A stretch of DNA of 64,000 nt from Paraburkholderia monticola (lineage in GTDB: Bacteria; Pseudomonadota; Gammaproteobacteria; Burkholderiales; Burkholderiaceae), in the NCBI RefSeq assembly GCF_001580545.1, contig NZ_LRBG01000039.1:744001-808000 (forward strand). Direction: 5' to 3'. The first letter of the stretch is position 1. The number at the start of each line of letters is the position of its first letter. The notes under the pieces are model-generated. The model did no database searches, was not told the DNA's origin, and saw only the letters and a list, made by a program, of their open reading frames with translations. Made by a program: the position numbers and the translations under genes. This document shows, one piece after another, positions 41,558 through 50,269 of the stretch.

Positions 41558-42778
41558 TCACGAATTGCCCTTCGCGGCGGCGTCAGCCTTGGCGCGCGAC
41601 TGTGCGAGCGATGCGTTGTTCGGGTCGTCGTCGGTCGTCATCGGCACCATGTGCGCGCGCACCGTATCGCCGGGTCGCACGCGCTGGATGCCGTTGACCA
41701 CGATGCGGTCACCGGGCTTCAAACCGTCTTTGACCACGCGCAGATTGCCTTGCATCGAACCGGTCGAGATCTCGCGATAGACGACGTGGTTGGCCTGGTC
41801 GACGACCAGCACGAACTTCTTGTCCTGGTCGGTGCCGACCGCGGCATCGTCGATCAACAGCGCCGGATGCGGGGCGCTGCCGCCCACCTTGACGCGCGCG
41901 TAGAGGCCCGGAATCAGTGCACCGTCGGCGTTGTCGAACTTCGCGCGCACCCGGATGGTGCCCGAGGACGTATCGAGCCGGTTGTCGACCGACTCGATCG
42001 TGCCGCTGCGCGAGTAGCCCGATTCATCGGCGAGGCCCAGCTCGACCGGCACCTTGTCGCCGTCCTTCGCGCGGCTCAGGTATTGCAGGTAGGTCTGCTC
42101 GTCCGCGTCGAACGATGCGTAGATCGGCGACACCGACACGAGCGTCGTCAGCGGCGTCGAGCTCGCGCCCGCCGACACGACGTTGCCGACCGTGATCTCC
42201 GCGCGCGACACGCGGCCCGACACCGGCGCGACGATCTTCGTGTAGCCGAGATTGATGCGCGCGGTTTCGAGCGCGGCTTGCGCGGCCTTCAGGTTCGCGC
42301 TCGCCTCGCGCGCGGCGTTCTGCTTCTCGTCGTAGTCGCGTTTGGCGATCGCGTTGTCGACGATCAGCCGTTGCGCGCGTTCCCAGTCGCTCTGTGTGTA
42401 ACCGGTGCGCGCCTGCGCTGCCGCGAGCTGCGCTTCGGCGCGATCGACTTCGGCCGCATACGGACGCGGGTCGATCACGAACAGCGTGTCGCCCTGCTTG
42501 ACGAGCGAGCCGTCCTTGAAGTTGACCGACACGATCGTGCCTGGCACCTGCGAACGCACGTCCACTTTCTGGACGGCTTCGAGACGGCCCGAATAGGACT
42601 GCCAGTCGGTGATCGTCTTCTGCACGACGGTCGCCACATCCACTTCAGGCACGATGGTCGGCGCGGCCGGCGAGCTCGCATCCACGCGGATCGCGCCGAA
42701 CGTGCCGAGCCCGGCAAGCACGACGACGACCACGGCGGCGAGAGCCACGCGGCGGCGGGAAAGAGGAAGGATAGTCAT
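41558..42778 (-). CDS. bpeE: RND efflux membrane fusion protein (BpeE-like)
   Basis: This 406-residue periplasmic adaptor joins pump and outer-membrane channel. An N-terminal membrane anchor (RRVALAAVVVVVLAGLGTFGAI) is followed by the lipoyl half-motif (VDVRSQVPGTIVSVNFKDGSLVKQGDTLFVIDP), the alpha-hairpin (YTQSDWERAQRLIVDNAIAKRDYDEK), the second lipoyl half (GYTKIVAPVSGRVSRAEITVGNVV) and the beta-barrel (GLYARVKVGG). TGGAGCTACAC precedes the ATG at 42778; upstream in-frame residues lack support. The gene is 41 bases before bpeF. Confidence 0.92.
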   Translation of the reverse strand: MTILPLSRRRVALAAVVVVVLAGLGTFGAIRVDASSPAAPTIVPEVDVATVVQKTITDWQSYSGRLEAVQKVDVRSQVPGTIVSVNFKDGSLVKQGDTLFVIDPRPYAAEVDRAEAQLAAAQARTGYTQSDWERAQRLIVDNAIAKRDYDEKQNAAREASANLKAAQAALETARINLGYTKIVAPVSGRVSRAEITVGNVVSAGASSTPLTTLVSVSPIYASFDADEQTYLQYLSRAKDGDKVPVELGLADESGYSRSGTIESVDNRLDTSSGTIRVRAKFDNADGALIPGLYARVKVGGSAPHPALLIDDAAVGTDQDKKFVLVVDQANHVVYREISTGSMQGNLRVVKDGLKPGDRIVVNGIQRVRPGDTVRAHMVPMTTDDDPNNASLAQSRAKADAAAKGNS

Positions 42779-42812
42779 GTGTAGCTCCAGGTATCGTTGA
42801 TTGAAGTTCTGT

Positions 42813-43679
42813 TTATCGATGAGCACGCGCGTCGAAGCGCCACTGGAAAAAGCGCACCGCTTCCTGCAATGCGGGCGGGTGATCGGCGAGCGCCGCGTGC
42901 GACACGCTCGGAAAACGCACCACGTGGGTCTGCACGCCCGCGTCGATCAGATTGCTTGCATACTTCTCGGCCTCGACATGCAGCACGTCGTTCTGCGCGG
43001 TCGCGATCAGCGTGGCCGGCAAGCCGGCGAGCCGCGACGATTCGAGCGGCGCCGCATACGGATGCATGCGCTGCGACGCTTGCGGCAGGTAGGCGCGATA
43101 ACACGCGGCGCACTCGCGGGCCGTGATGTCCGAGCCGAGACGCTGCTCGTCGCCAAGCCGCGTGAGGCTGGGATCGAGCATCGGGCCGAACAGCGCCTGC
43201 GCGCTGATCCGCACGTCGCCACGATCGCGGGCGATGAAGGCGAGACAGTTGGCGAGTTGGCCGCCCGCGTCATGCCCCGCCACGCCGATCTTCCTGCTAT
43301 TGCCGCCGAACGCGCGCGCCCGCGTCTGCACCCACAGCGCCGCGCGGTGCGCGTCTTCGGGCGCGGCGGGAAACGGAAAACGCGGCGCGAGCGAATAGCC
43401 CACCGACACGACGAGCGCCGGTAAGTGTTCTGCGAAATACCGCGCGGCGAAGTCGGCGGAGTCGATCGATCCCTTCGTGAAGCCGCCGCCGTGGAAATAA
43501 AGCAATACCGGCAAGCCGGTCTGTTTCGTCAGCCGATACAGCCGCAACGTAATGGGCTGAGCGTACCCATCGACCTGCACGTCGGTCACTTCGAGGGTCG
43601 TGTCGTTGGCCTCAGCGCCAGTGTCTTCGGCGGATTCGCCGGTGGAAACTGGCGGGTACGGCATTTTGAATGCATCCAT
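42813..43679 (-). CDS. llpE: Alpha/beta hydrolase of the HSL family, LlpE-like, with altered nucleophile
   Basis: This 288-residue protein leads the efflux operon, the place of llpE in Burkholderia bpeEF loci. The oxyanion-hole motif is HGGGF (63-67) and the fold is that of hormone-sensitive-lipase relatives (VVSVGYSLAPRFPFPAAPEDAHRA). The nucleophile elbow, normally GDSAGG, reads GHDAGG (135-140), so aspartate 137 stands at the serine position. An acidic residue (QNDVLH) and a histidine (SVSHAAL) remain in place near the C-terminus. An Asp nucleophile is used by dehalogenases and epoxide hydrolases, so altered chemistry or a non-enzymatic role is possible. It is divergent from the LysR gene. 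Confidence 0.82.
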   Translation of the reverse strand: MDAFKMPYPPVSTGESAEDTGAEANDTTLEVTDVQVDGYAQPITLRLYRLTKQTGLPVLLYFHGGGFTKGSIDSADFAARYFAEHLPALVVSVGYSLAPRFPFPAAPEDAHRAALWVQTRARAFGGNSRKIGVAGHDAGGQLANCLAFIARDRGDVRISAQALFGPMLDPSLTRLGDEQRLGSDITARECAACYRAYLPQASQRMHPYAAPLESSRLAGLPATLIATAQNDVLHVEAEKYASNLIDAGVQTHVVRFPSVSHAALADHPPALQEAVRFFQWRFDARAHR

Positions 43680-43752
43680 GTCGAGCCGCGCAAATGCGCA
43701 TAGAACTTCAATGGTGCGAATTGTGGGTTCGGCAGACTCGCAAATAAATGCC

Positions 43753-43758
43753 TATAAT
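43753..43758 (+). promoter_or_regulatory. -10 element candidate for the LysR gene bpeT
   Basis: A perfect TATAAT about 100 bases before the LysR ATG, in the 175-base divergent region that must also hold the operon promoter. No good -35 was found, so activator dependence is possible. Confidence 0.35.
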
Positions 43759-43854
43759 CCGGCAACACAATTCGGTGCCTTTGAACAATCCGCTTGCGAT
43801 TGTTTTCGCGGACTCCATTCCCGCCTGCGCACCCGCCCCTTCTGGAGGTTTGCA

Positions 43855-44859
43855 ATGGACCGGCTTCAGGCCATGCAAGTGTTCACGCGAGTCGTCGACA
43901 CCAACAGCTTTACCCGTGCGGCGGAAACGCTCGATCTGCCGCGCGCATCGGTTACCACGATTATTCAGAACCTCGAAGCGTTTCTCGGCACGCGGCTGAT
44001 GCACCGGACCACCCGGCGTCTGTCGCTGACCCCCGATGGCGCCGCGTACTACGAGCGCTGCGTGCGCATCCTCGCGGACGTCGAAGAGACCGAGGCGAGT
44101 TTCCAGAGCGGCAACAAGAAGCCGCACGGCAAGCTGCGCATCGACATGCCCGGCTCGATAGGGCGTCTGCTCGTGATTCCCGCGCTGTGCGAATTCCACA
44201 CGCGCTATCCGGACATCGATCTGCAATTGGGCCTGACCGACCGGCCCGTCGACCTGCTGCAGGAAGGCGTCGATTGCGTGGTGCGCGTCGGCGCGCTGCA
44301 GGATTCGTCACTGGTCGCGCGCCGCATCGGTCTGTTCGAAGGCGTGACCTGCGCGGCACCCGATTACATCAAGCGCGCGGGCATGCCCTCTTCGCTCGAA
44401 GATCTCGACAACCACAAGGCCGTCAATTACTTCTCGAGCCGCACGGGACGCACGATCGACTGGGCGTTCATGGTGAACGGCAACGAGGTGGAAGTGAAGA
44501 TGAAGAGCATCGTGTCGGTGAACGACGCCGATGCGTACGTGACCTGCGGACTCGAAGGCTTCGGCCTGATTCAGCCGGCGCTCTTCATGGTGTTGCCGCA
44601 TCTGCGTTCGGGCCAGCTCGTCGAAGTGCTGCCGGAGTTGAAACCGTTGCCGATGCCGATTTCGGCAGTCTATCCGCACAGTCGTCATCTGTCGCCGAAA
44701 GTCCGCGTTTTCGTAGACTGGATTGCAGAGGTGTTCGATCGTTGCCCATTGCTGAGCGGACGCGGCAAGCTCGACGCGACTTGCACGAAGCGCACCTTCG
44801 AGGAGCGCGAGTCAGCGCCGGCACTCGACACGCCGGTGATGACCGAATGGGTCGCATGA
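43855..44859 (+). CDS. bpeT: LysR family regulator of the efflux operon (BpeT-like)
   Basis: This 334-residue LysR regulator has its HTH at residues 1-60 (MDRLQAMQVFTRVVDTNSFTRAAETL, ASVTTIIQNLEAFLGTRLMHRT). The CrgA-like effector domain begins at HGKLRIDMPGSIGRLLVIPAL. A 35-residue charged tail follows the usual end. CTGGAGGTTTGCA supports the ATG at 43855. It is divergent from the lipase-like first gene of the RND operon, matching bpeT next to llpE-bpeEF-oprC, where BpeT activates the pump. Orthology is inferred from position and family. Confidence 0.87.
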   Translation: MDRLQAMQVFTRVVDTNSFTRAAETLDLPRASVTTIIQNLEAFLGTRLMHRTTRRLSLTPDGAAYYERCVRILADVEETEASFQSGNKKPHGKLRIDMPGSIGRLLVIPALCEFHTRYPDIDLQLGLTDRPVDLLQEGVDCVVRVGALQDSSLVARRIGLFEGVTCAAPDYIKRAGMPSSLEDLDNHKAVNYFSSRTGRTIDWAFMVNGNEVEVKMKSIVSVNDADAYVTCGLEGFGLIQPALFMVLPHLRSGQLVEVLPELKPLPMPISAVYPHSRHLSPKVRVFVDWIAEVFDRCPLLSGRGKLDATCTKRTFEERESAPALDTPVMTEWVA

Positions 44860-45069
44860 CGTACAGCAAATGAAACAGTGAATTCCAGCCGCGGCGCCAA
44901 TGCCGCGGCAACTGCGCACTAGCCCCGATCCTTCAAGCCCTTCCCGCGATTGTTCCTGAATCGCGACTATTCATTTCGCGAAACCGCGATTTATCCGCAC
45001 CGCGTCGACGTCTACATTTCACCCTGTCGCAGCGCCATCGCACTGCCAATGAATCGACAGGAGTAGATC

Positions 45070-45375
45070 ATGAAACGCAATCTTTTGGCTGGCCTCGCTC
45101 TTTCGTTGCTCATCAGCGCGCCGGCGTTCGCGCAAGGCGGCGGCGGGATCGGCCGCGCGGGAACGTATGACACGCAACCGACGCCGAGCGCCAGCACGAA
45201 GACACGCGCCGAGGTCAAGGCCGAACTGGTCGCCGCGTATCGCGACGGCTCGCTACCTTCGCTGAATCGCACCTCGTATCCGGACAAAGGCCTGATCGGT
45301 CAGACGCAAGCCGCGCGCATCGCGTTGCAGGAAGGCACGAACGGCGACGCGACGCGCGTCGCGAGCGGCCAGTAA
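45070..45375 (+). CDS. Exported DUF4148-type protein
   Basis: This 101-residue secreted or periplasmic protein has a signal peptide MKRNLLAGLALSLLISAPAFA (cleavage about residue 21). The mature part is Gly-rich at first, then has TRAEVKAELVAAYRDGSLPSLNRTSYPD and ARIALQEGTNG. The TRAEVKAEL and SYP patterns mark DUF4148, abundant in Burkholderiales and of unknown function. ACAGGAG lies 8 bases before the ATG. A short open frame with its own strong ribosome site follows 32 bases later. Confidence 0.85.
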   Translation: MKRNLLAGLALSLLISAPAFAQGGGGIGRAGTYDTQPTPSASTKTRAEVKAELVAAYRDGSLPSLNRTSYPDKGLIGQTQAARIALQEGTNGDATRVASGQ

Positions 45376-45407
45376 CGAGTTGGAAAGTCTCAATCAAGGA
45401 GCACATC

Positions 45408-45482
45408 ATGACACCATCGGAACTCGATCAATGGGATAACGACACGCCCGTGTGGACGCCGTTTCGTCCTTCACAGCATTGA
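45408..45482 (+). CDS. Candidate 24-residue small protein
   Basis: An ATG at 45408 follows AAGGAGCACATC, an excellent ribosome site at ideal distance. The frame runs 24 codons (MTPSELDQWDND, then a Thr/Pro/Trp-rich half ending SQH) to a TGA. It has two tryptophans, acidic and no hydrophobic helix. It lies between the DUF4148 gene and a long hairpin, so it would be the second gene of that transcript. Coding status rests on the ribosome site and position only. Confidence 0.45.
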   Translation: MTPSELDQWDNDTPVWTPFRPSQH

Positions 45483-45511
45483 GCGTTAGCTGTCGTACGG
45501 CACTCGCCGTC

Positions 45512-45542
45512 ATGCGCCCGCGAAGTCACTTCGCGGGCGCAT
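45512..45542 (+). terminator. Long hairpin after the DUF4148 transcript
   Basis: A 14-bp perfect stem (ATGCGCCCGCGAAG and its complement) with a 3-base loop. It lacks a proper T-run, so it may stop polymerase weakly or protect the 3' end. Confidence 0.6.
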
Positions 45543-45602
45543 TGCTATTAAGCCTATCGAAAGCCATTGCAGCCCAGGGCTACGCGTTTACTGGCGTTTC
45601 CC

Positions 45603-45608
45603 TATAAT
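45603..45608 (+). promoter_or_regulatory. -10 element candidate for the aldo/keto reductase gene
   Basis: A perfect TATAAT lies 54 bases before the ATG at 45662. No clear -35 at 16-18 bases. Confidence 0.35.
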
Positions 45609-45661
45609 CGAAGGTCCTTTCCTCGCAGCGGGTTTGTGCACTTCATCACAGGAGCACCTCG

Positions 45662-46642
45662 ATGGACTATGTGAAACTCGGCCGCACCGGCCTCGATGTA
45701 TCGCGTCTTTGTCTCGGTTGTATGAGTTATGGCGTGCCCTCGCGCGGCACGCACCCCTGGTCGCTCGACGACGAAGCCGCGCGCCCTTTCATCAAGCAGG
45801 CACTCGATCACGGCATCAACTTCTTCGATACCGCCAACGTCTATTCGGACGGCACCAGCGAGGAAATCGTCGGCCGTGCGCTGAAGGACTTTGCGAAGCG
45901 CGATGAGATCGTGCTCGCCACCAAGGTCAATAGCCGCATGCATCCGGGCCCGAACGGCGCGGGATTGTCGCGCAAGGCGATCATGGCGGAGATCGATCAC
46001 AGCCTGCGTCGTCTCGGTACCGACTACGTGGACCTGTATCAGATCCATCGCTGGGACTATGGCACGCCGATCGAGGAAACGATGGAGGCGCTGCACGATG
46101 TCGTGAAAGCGGGCAAGGCGCGCTATATCGGCGCGTCGTCGATGTACGCATGGCAGTTTGCGAAGGCCTTGCAGGTGGCCGAGCGCAATGGCTGGACGCG
46201 CTTCGTGACGATGCAGAACTACGTGAATCTGCTGTACCGCGAGGAAGAGCGCGAAATGCTGCCGCTCTGCGAAAGCGAAGGTATCGGCGTGATTCCATGG
46301 AGTCCGCTTGCGCGTGGACGTTTGACGCGCGACTGGGACACCGAAAGCGCACGCTCGGAGACCGATGAATTCGGCCGCACGCTGTACGCGCACACGCAGG
46401 AGGCGGACCGTCGGGTTGTCGGGCGGGTCAGCGAGATCGCGAAGGAACGTGGCGTGCCGCGCGCACAGGTGGCGCTAGCGTGGGTGCTGCAGAAGAAGCC
46501 GATTACCGCGCCGATCGTCGGTGCGACCAAGCTGCATCATCTCGACGATGCGGTTGCGGCGCTGTCGTTGAAGCTCAGTGACGAAGAGATTCATCGGCTC
46601 GAAGAACTTTATGTGCCGCATGCGGTGGCGGGGTTCAAATAA
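45662..46642 (+). CDS. Aldo/keto reductase
   Basis: This 326-residue NADPH-dependent oxidoreductase has a TIM barrel. The catalytic tetrad is visible: D56 (FFDTANVYSDG), Y61, K88 (LATKVN) and H129 (DLYQIHRWD). The cofactor-binding C-terminal part has VALAWVLQKKPITAPIVGATK and the conserved family opening is YVKLGRTGLDVSRLCLGCMSYG. It resembles the YajO/Tas-type group. Carbonyl substrates cannot be assigned. CAGGAGCACCTCG supports the start. It stands alone between the DUF4148 transcript and the convergent lipase chaperone gene. Confidence 0.9.
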   Translation: MDYVKLGRTGLDVSRLCLGCMSYGVPSRGTHPWSLDDEAARPFIKQALDHGINFFDTANVYSDGTSEEIVGRALKDFAKRDEIVLATKVNSRMHPGPNGAGLSRKAIMAEIDHSLRRLGTDYVDLYQIHRWDYGTPIEETMEALHDVVKAGKARYIGASSMYAWQFAKALQVAERNGWTRFVTMQNYVNLLYREEEREMLPLCESEGIGVIPWSPLARGRLTRDWDTESARSETDEFGRTLYAHTQEADRRVVGRVSEIAKERGVPRAQVALAWVLQKKPITAPIVGATKLHHLDDAVAALSLKLSDEEIHRLEELYVPHAVAGFK

Positions 46643-46741
46643 GCGGCGGGATGCGTAGCGGCATCCCATCAGCGCAGGCGGAATGACACGCGAGCACAGC
46701 GCACGTCCTTTCGCCTCACTTACTCCTCTCTCCCCCTCCGC

Positions 46742-47683
46742 TCACGGTCCCAATTCATGCGCGCGCTGCCGTTCGGCTTGCGTCGGAAATAGCTTCACCC
46801 GCAACGCCTGAAGCTGCGCGTTGCGCTGCGAGACGTCGAGCGCCGCATCGCGAATGATCTTTTGCGCGTCGTTCTGATAGCTCGAATAGCGCTCGGCCCA
46901 ATGCCGTCCTTCGTGGCTGCGTTCGCTGTAACTCGTCACCGCTTTCTGTAGCAGCCCGAGCAAATATTGAATGTGCTGCTCTTCCTCGCGGCTGTTTTGC
47001 CAATGCGGAACCGGATAACGCGGTTGCTGCGCCGACGCGGCTCCCCCTTCCTGATCGGCCGCGCGTTGCCGATATTCGTCGATTGCCTGCGCCAATTGCG
47101 AATCGTCGTTCTGGTACCAGGCTTGCACGACCTCGTCGCCGAGCATCCGTTGCCGCAACGGGTCGCGTTGCTGACGCCAGGTCACGATGCGGTTGATGTC
47201 GACGTTCGTTGCATTCAGACTCTGCGCGTTGAGGTTTTGTGCAGCGAGCAGATCATCGTGCGCTTTCATATAGGCCACGTAATGCTCGACTATCTGCACC
47301 GCTTCCTCCGAAGCGGGAGGACGAAGCCGGGTTCTCAGATACAGCTTCAGTTGATCCGCGCGGTCCTCGTCCGTCTGTTCGAGAAGAAAGTAGTCCATCA
47401 GGTCGCGTAACCCGTCGTTGACGATCAGATGGTGACTGTCCGTCATCGCGAGGCCATTCGCGAGACTCGAATCACCCGGCCAGATGCGCAATGAGGTATC
47501 GGCGTCAGGCGCGGGTGCATGGACTGAAGCCGCCGCCCCGTTGGTCTCGCGATCCGCTGCGACGCTCGTCGGCGTCGCCGTTGCCTGCATCGGCCCCGCG
47601 TGCCGGAAATACAGCACGCCGGTCGACAACCCCAACACCGCCGCGCAGATCACGCACAGAGGTCCCAGCCATTTTTCCGGCAT
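46742..47683 (-). CDS. Lipase-specific foldase (lipase chaperone, Lif)
   Basis: This 313-residue periplasmic steric chaperone is held by an N-terminal membrane anchor (GPLCVICAAVLGLSTGVLYF). An Ala/Pro/Thr-rich linker runs to about residue 65. The family signature, normally RxxFDYFLSALGE, reads RDLMDYFLLEQTDED (93-107), with Met replacing Phe. The helical repeat region follows: DQLKLYLRTRLRPPASEEA, IVTWRQQRDPLRQRMLGDEV and YQNDAQKIIRDAAL. Lif proteins fold one cognate lipase, normally encoded just upstream. No lipase gene is adjacent; a pectinase lies there instead. GAGGATCAA supports the ATG at 47683. Confidence 0.8.
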   Translation of the reverse strand: MPEKWLGPLCVICAAVLGLSTGVLYFRHAGPMQATATPTSVAADRETNGAAASVHAPAPDADTSLRIWPGDSSLANGLAMTDSHHLIVNDGLRDLMDYFLLEQTDEDRADQLKLYLRTRLRPPASEEAVQIVEHYVAYMKAHDDLLAAQNLNAQSLNATNVDINRIVTWRQQRDPLRQRMLGDEVVQAWYQNDDSQLAQAIDEYRQRAADQEGGAASAQQPRYPVPHWQNSREEEQHIQYLLGLLQKAVTSYSERSHEGRHWAERYSSYQNDAQKIIRDAALDVSQRNAQLQALRVKLFPTQAERQRAHELGP

Positions 47684-47773
47684 TTGATCCTCGACGACGA
47701 TCGTTTGAAGAAACGATGCGAAAAGGCCGATGAGCCGCCTTTGCGCATCGCGATCCGCCACGCTATGCCTGCG

Positions 47774-49024
47774 TCAGAACGAGCAACTCGGCACGCTGCC
47801 GCTCAGCGTGAAGCTCGACGTAGTCACGCCAGTACCAGATGGCGTCACGTTCGAGTTATACAGCCCGACCGTCGCGTACTGATCGCCGCTTTGCGCGGTC
47901 GCATCGAGGCTGACGTTGGCCAGATACGCTGTCACCGGATAGCTCGAGCTGCGCCCGTCGATCTTCGTATAGGCACCCGACAGCGACGCCGTCGAGTACG
48001 CGCCGTTCACGATGATGTTGGACAACGTCGGAGTGCCGCCGGTGCTACAACTGCTGTAGTTCGTATCCGTCACGATCAGGTGCTTCGCGTTGGTGATGCA
48101 GGTGTTCACGTAGCTCACCTGCTGCACCGTCAGCGAACACGGATCTGCCTTCACGTTGATCGCGTTCGCGTCGGTCGATGCCGTGCCGCTCAGGTCGTTG
48201 CCGTACACATAGTTGTTCTTGAACAGGATGTTCGAGACCGTGTTCTTGGCAATGCTGCCGACCGACAAACCATGCGTGCCGTGCAGCTTCGTGTTCGACA
48301 CGGTCACGTTCGAGATGTTGCCCGAGTTGGTCTTGACCGCGACACCATCGTCGCCGGCTTCGATATCCGAATTGATCACGGTCGCATTGGTCAGGCTGTC
48401 GATGTCGATACCGTCCGCGTTCGCACGTGTGGCCGGCGTGCGAATCGACACGTTCCATGCGGTGAAGCCGCTGCCGCCTTCGACGTACAGATTCGGATGG
48501 GCCGCCTGAGCGAGCGTCACGTTATAGACGATGAAGTTCGTGATATTGCTCGCCTGCACGAGCCGCGGTGTACCGCTGATGATGTCGCCGCGACCGTCGA
48601 CGGTGCCCGGTCCCATCAGCGATGCATTGGTGCCCGAGAACGACAGCAGGTTGGCATTGCTCGAGTAGCTATTGTTGCCGTACAACGTGACGCCCGAGTT
48701 GACCACGATGCCTGCACCGCTGATCGTCAGACTGCCGGTATAGAACGCGTTGTTCGATCCCGAAGTGGCCAGCACGACGCTGCCGCCCGTGCCGGCGCAG
48801 CTATTCAATGCCGCTTGCAGGCGGCTGGTGTCGTCGGTGGTGGGCGGTGAGGCGCGTTGCGAAGTCGAGAACTGCGCGGTGAGCGTGGTACAGACGGTGG
48901 GATAGGTTGGCTGCGTGACGGTTCGGCTATCGCCGGTCGCCAGTGTTTGCGCGTGAGCCGGAATAGCAATCAGACAGGAACATGTAAGGAGTACGGAAGA
49001 AAAAGCGCGACTGATTTTTTTCAT
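47774..49024 (-). CDS. Secreted GH28 polygalacturonase
   Basis: This 416-residue pectinase has a Sec signal peptide (SVLLTCSCLIAIPAHA, cleavage after residue 25). The GH28 catalytic motifs are complete: NADGIDIDS (202-210), GDDGVAVK (224-231), and GTHGLSVGS (249-257) with the catalytic histidine. The usual final RIK-type motif appears as NAINVKAD. Eight cysteines in the mature part suggest disulphides. The GHG motif points to endo-type cleavage of pectate, in contrast to the lipoprotein GH28 at 15921-17549. It lies 90 bases upstream of the lipase chaperone gene on the same strand. Confidence 0.9.
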   Translation of the reverse strand: MKKISRAFSSVLLTCSCLIAIPAHAQTLATGDSRTVTQPTYPTVCTTLTAQFSTSQRASPPTTDDTSRLQAALNSCAGTGGSVVLATSGSNNAFYTGSLTISGAGIVVNSGVTLYGNNSYSSNANLLSFSGTNASLMGPGTVDGRGDIISGTPRLVQASNITNFIVYNVTLAQAAHPNLYVEGGSGFTAWNVSIRTPATRANADGIDIDSLTNATVINSDIEAGDDGVAVKTNSGNISNVTVSNTKLHGTHGLSVGSIAKNTVSNILFKNNYVYGNDLSGTASTDANAINVKADPCSLTVQQVSYVNTCITNAKHLIVTDTNYSSCSTGGTPTLSNIIVNGAYSTASLSGAYTKIDGRSSSYPVTAYLANVSLDATAQSGDQYATVGLYNSNVTPSGTGVTTSSFTLSGSVPSCSF

Positions 49025-49212
49025 CGAAATCTCCGATGTGACGCCGTTTTATGGACACCTGATATGTGATTTGGATAAGTGGCCTGACTAGTATCAAGTC
49101 GTATGACCACTTCCCGAACGAATACTAGGGTCAGGGTTCAGGGCTGTCAAGCAAGGCGATAGCGATGCGAGCTACGCGGTCGGCGCAGCATCGTTATGAA
49201 TGGAAGACCTCT

Positions 49213-50118
49213 TTAATTGCGCGGCACGTCCGGTTCGAAGAATACCCAGCGCACCTGAGGAAACGTGGCCTGCAGATCGGCCTCGATGAGATTGATCGCA
49301 TCGACCATCGCGCGGCCGCTCGCGTAGTCGATCATTTCCGCCTGCACCGCCACCACCACGTGACGTCCCCACTGCAGCGTGATCATGTTGATGATGCTGC
49401 GAATCTCGGGACGCGTGCGCAGATGCGCGTCGATTGCGCTGCGCACCTCCGGGCTCGCCGACTCGCCGACGATCATCGACTTCACCTCACGCGCGACGAG
49501 CCACGCGATCGTCATCAGCAGAAGACCGACGCCCACCGAGCCGAGTGCGTCATACACGGGATTGCCGCTCACCATCGTCGATAGAACAGCGACGAATGCG
49601 ATCGCGAGACCGAATAGCGCGGCGATATCCTCGCCGGCCACGACCAGCAGATCCGATTCGCGCGTCTCGCGAAACCAGCGCCACAAATTCTTGTCCGGAT
49701 ACGTCTTGCGAATCTCCTTGACCGCGCCCCACAACGAGAGCGCTTCGAGCACCACTGACACACCCAGCACCGCCAACGCGACGAACGCATACTGCAACGG
49801 CTCGCGCACGATCAGTCGATGCACGCCCTCATACACCGAAAACGCGCCGCCGACGAAAAACAGCAGCAACGCAACCAGCAGCGAATAGAAGTTGATTTCG
49901 CGGCCGCTGCCCATCGGATGCAAAGGACTCACCGGCTTGCGCGCTTCGCGAAGCCCGAATAGCAACAGCAGTTGATTGCCGCAGTCGGCGGTGGAGTGAA
50001 TCGCTTCGGCGAACATCGAGCCGGAGCCGGTGAATGCCGCCGCGGCGAACTTGCAGACGGCGATGCCGAGGTTGGCGGCGAGTGCGTAGAAAATGGCTTT
50101 CGGCGATTCTTCTTTCAT
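49213..50118 (-). CDS. Cation diffusion facilitator family transporter (SLC30A9-like)
   Basis: This 301-residue inner-membrane exporter has six predicted helices and a C-terminal cytoplasmic domain. Helix 2 carries the metal-site H41 and D45 (AIHSTADCGNQ). In helix 5 the usual HxxxD is replaced by AGEDIAALFG (E163, D164), as in the ZnT9/SLC30A9 branch, which behaves differently from the typical zinc exporters. The conserved GSGREINFYSLLVALLLFFVGG is present. The ion is uncertain; zinc, manganese or cobalt are possible. The gene is monocistronic by its spacing. Confidence 0.86.
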   Translation of the reverse strand: MKEESPKAIFYALAANLGIAVCKFAAAAFTGSGSMFAEAIHSTADCGNQLLLLFGLREARKPVSPLHPMGSGREINFYSLLVALLLFFVGGAFSVYEGVHRLIVREPLQYAFVALAVLGVSVVLEALSLWGAVKEIRKTYPDKNLWRWFRETRESDLLVVAGEDIAALFGLAIAFVAVLSTMVSGNPVYDALGSVGVGLLLMTIAWLVAREVKSMIVGESASPEVRSAIDAHLRTRPEIRSIINMITLQWGRHVVVAVQAEMIDYASGRAMVDAINLIEADLQATFPQVRWVFFEPDVPRN

Positions 50119-50269
50119 CTGCTGGCGCGTGTCCGTGAATGGGCTGGGTACTGCGCGATATTATGGACGACAACGACACATCGGGTCCCACGAATCGGAC
50201 CTGATGTGTCGCCGCTCCGCCAGGCTGCAAAGCCGGTTCGCCAGGCGCCCTTTACACCATTCGCGTCAC

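Noticed and set aside
44900..45000. GCCGCGGC and AATCGCG/CGCGATT repeats after the BpeT-like gene
   Set aside because: GC-rich short symmetrical words are common in this genome; no T-run and no consistent stem.
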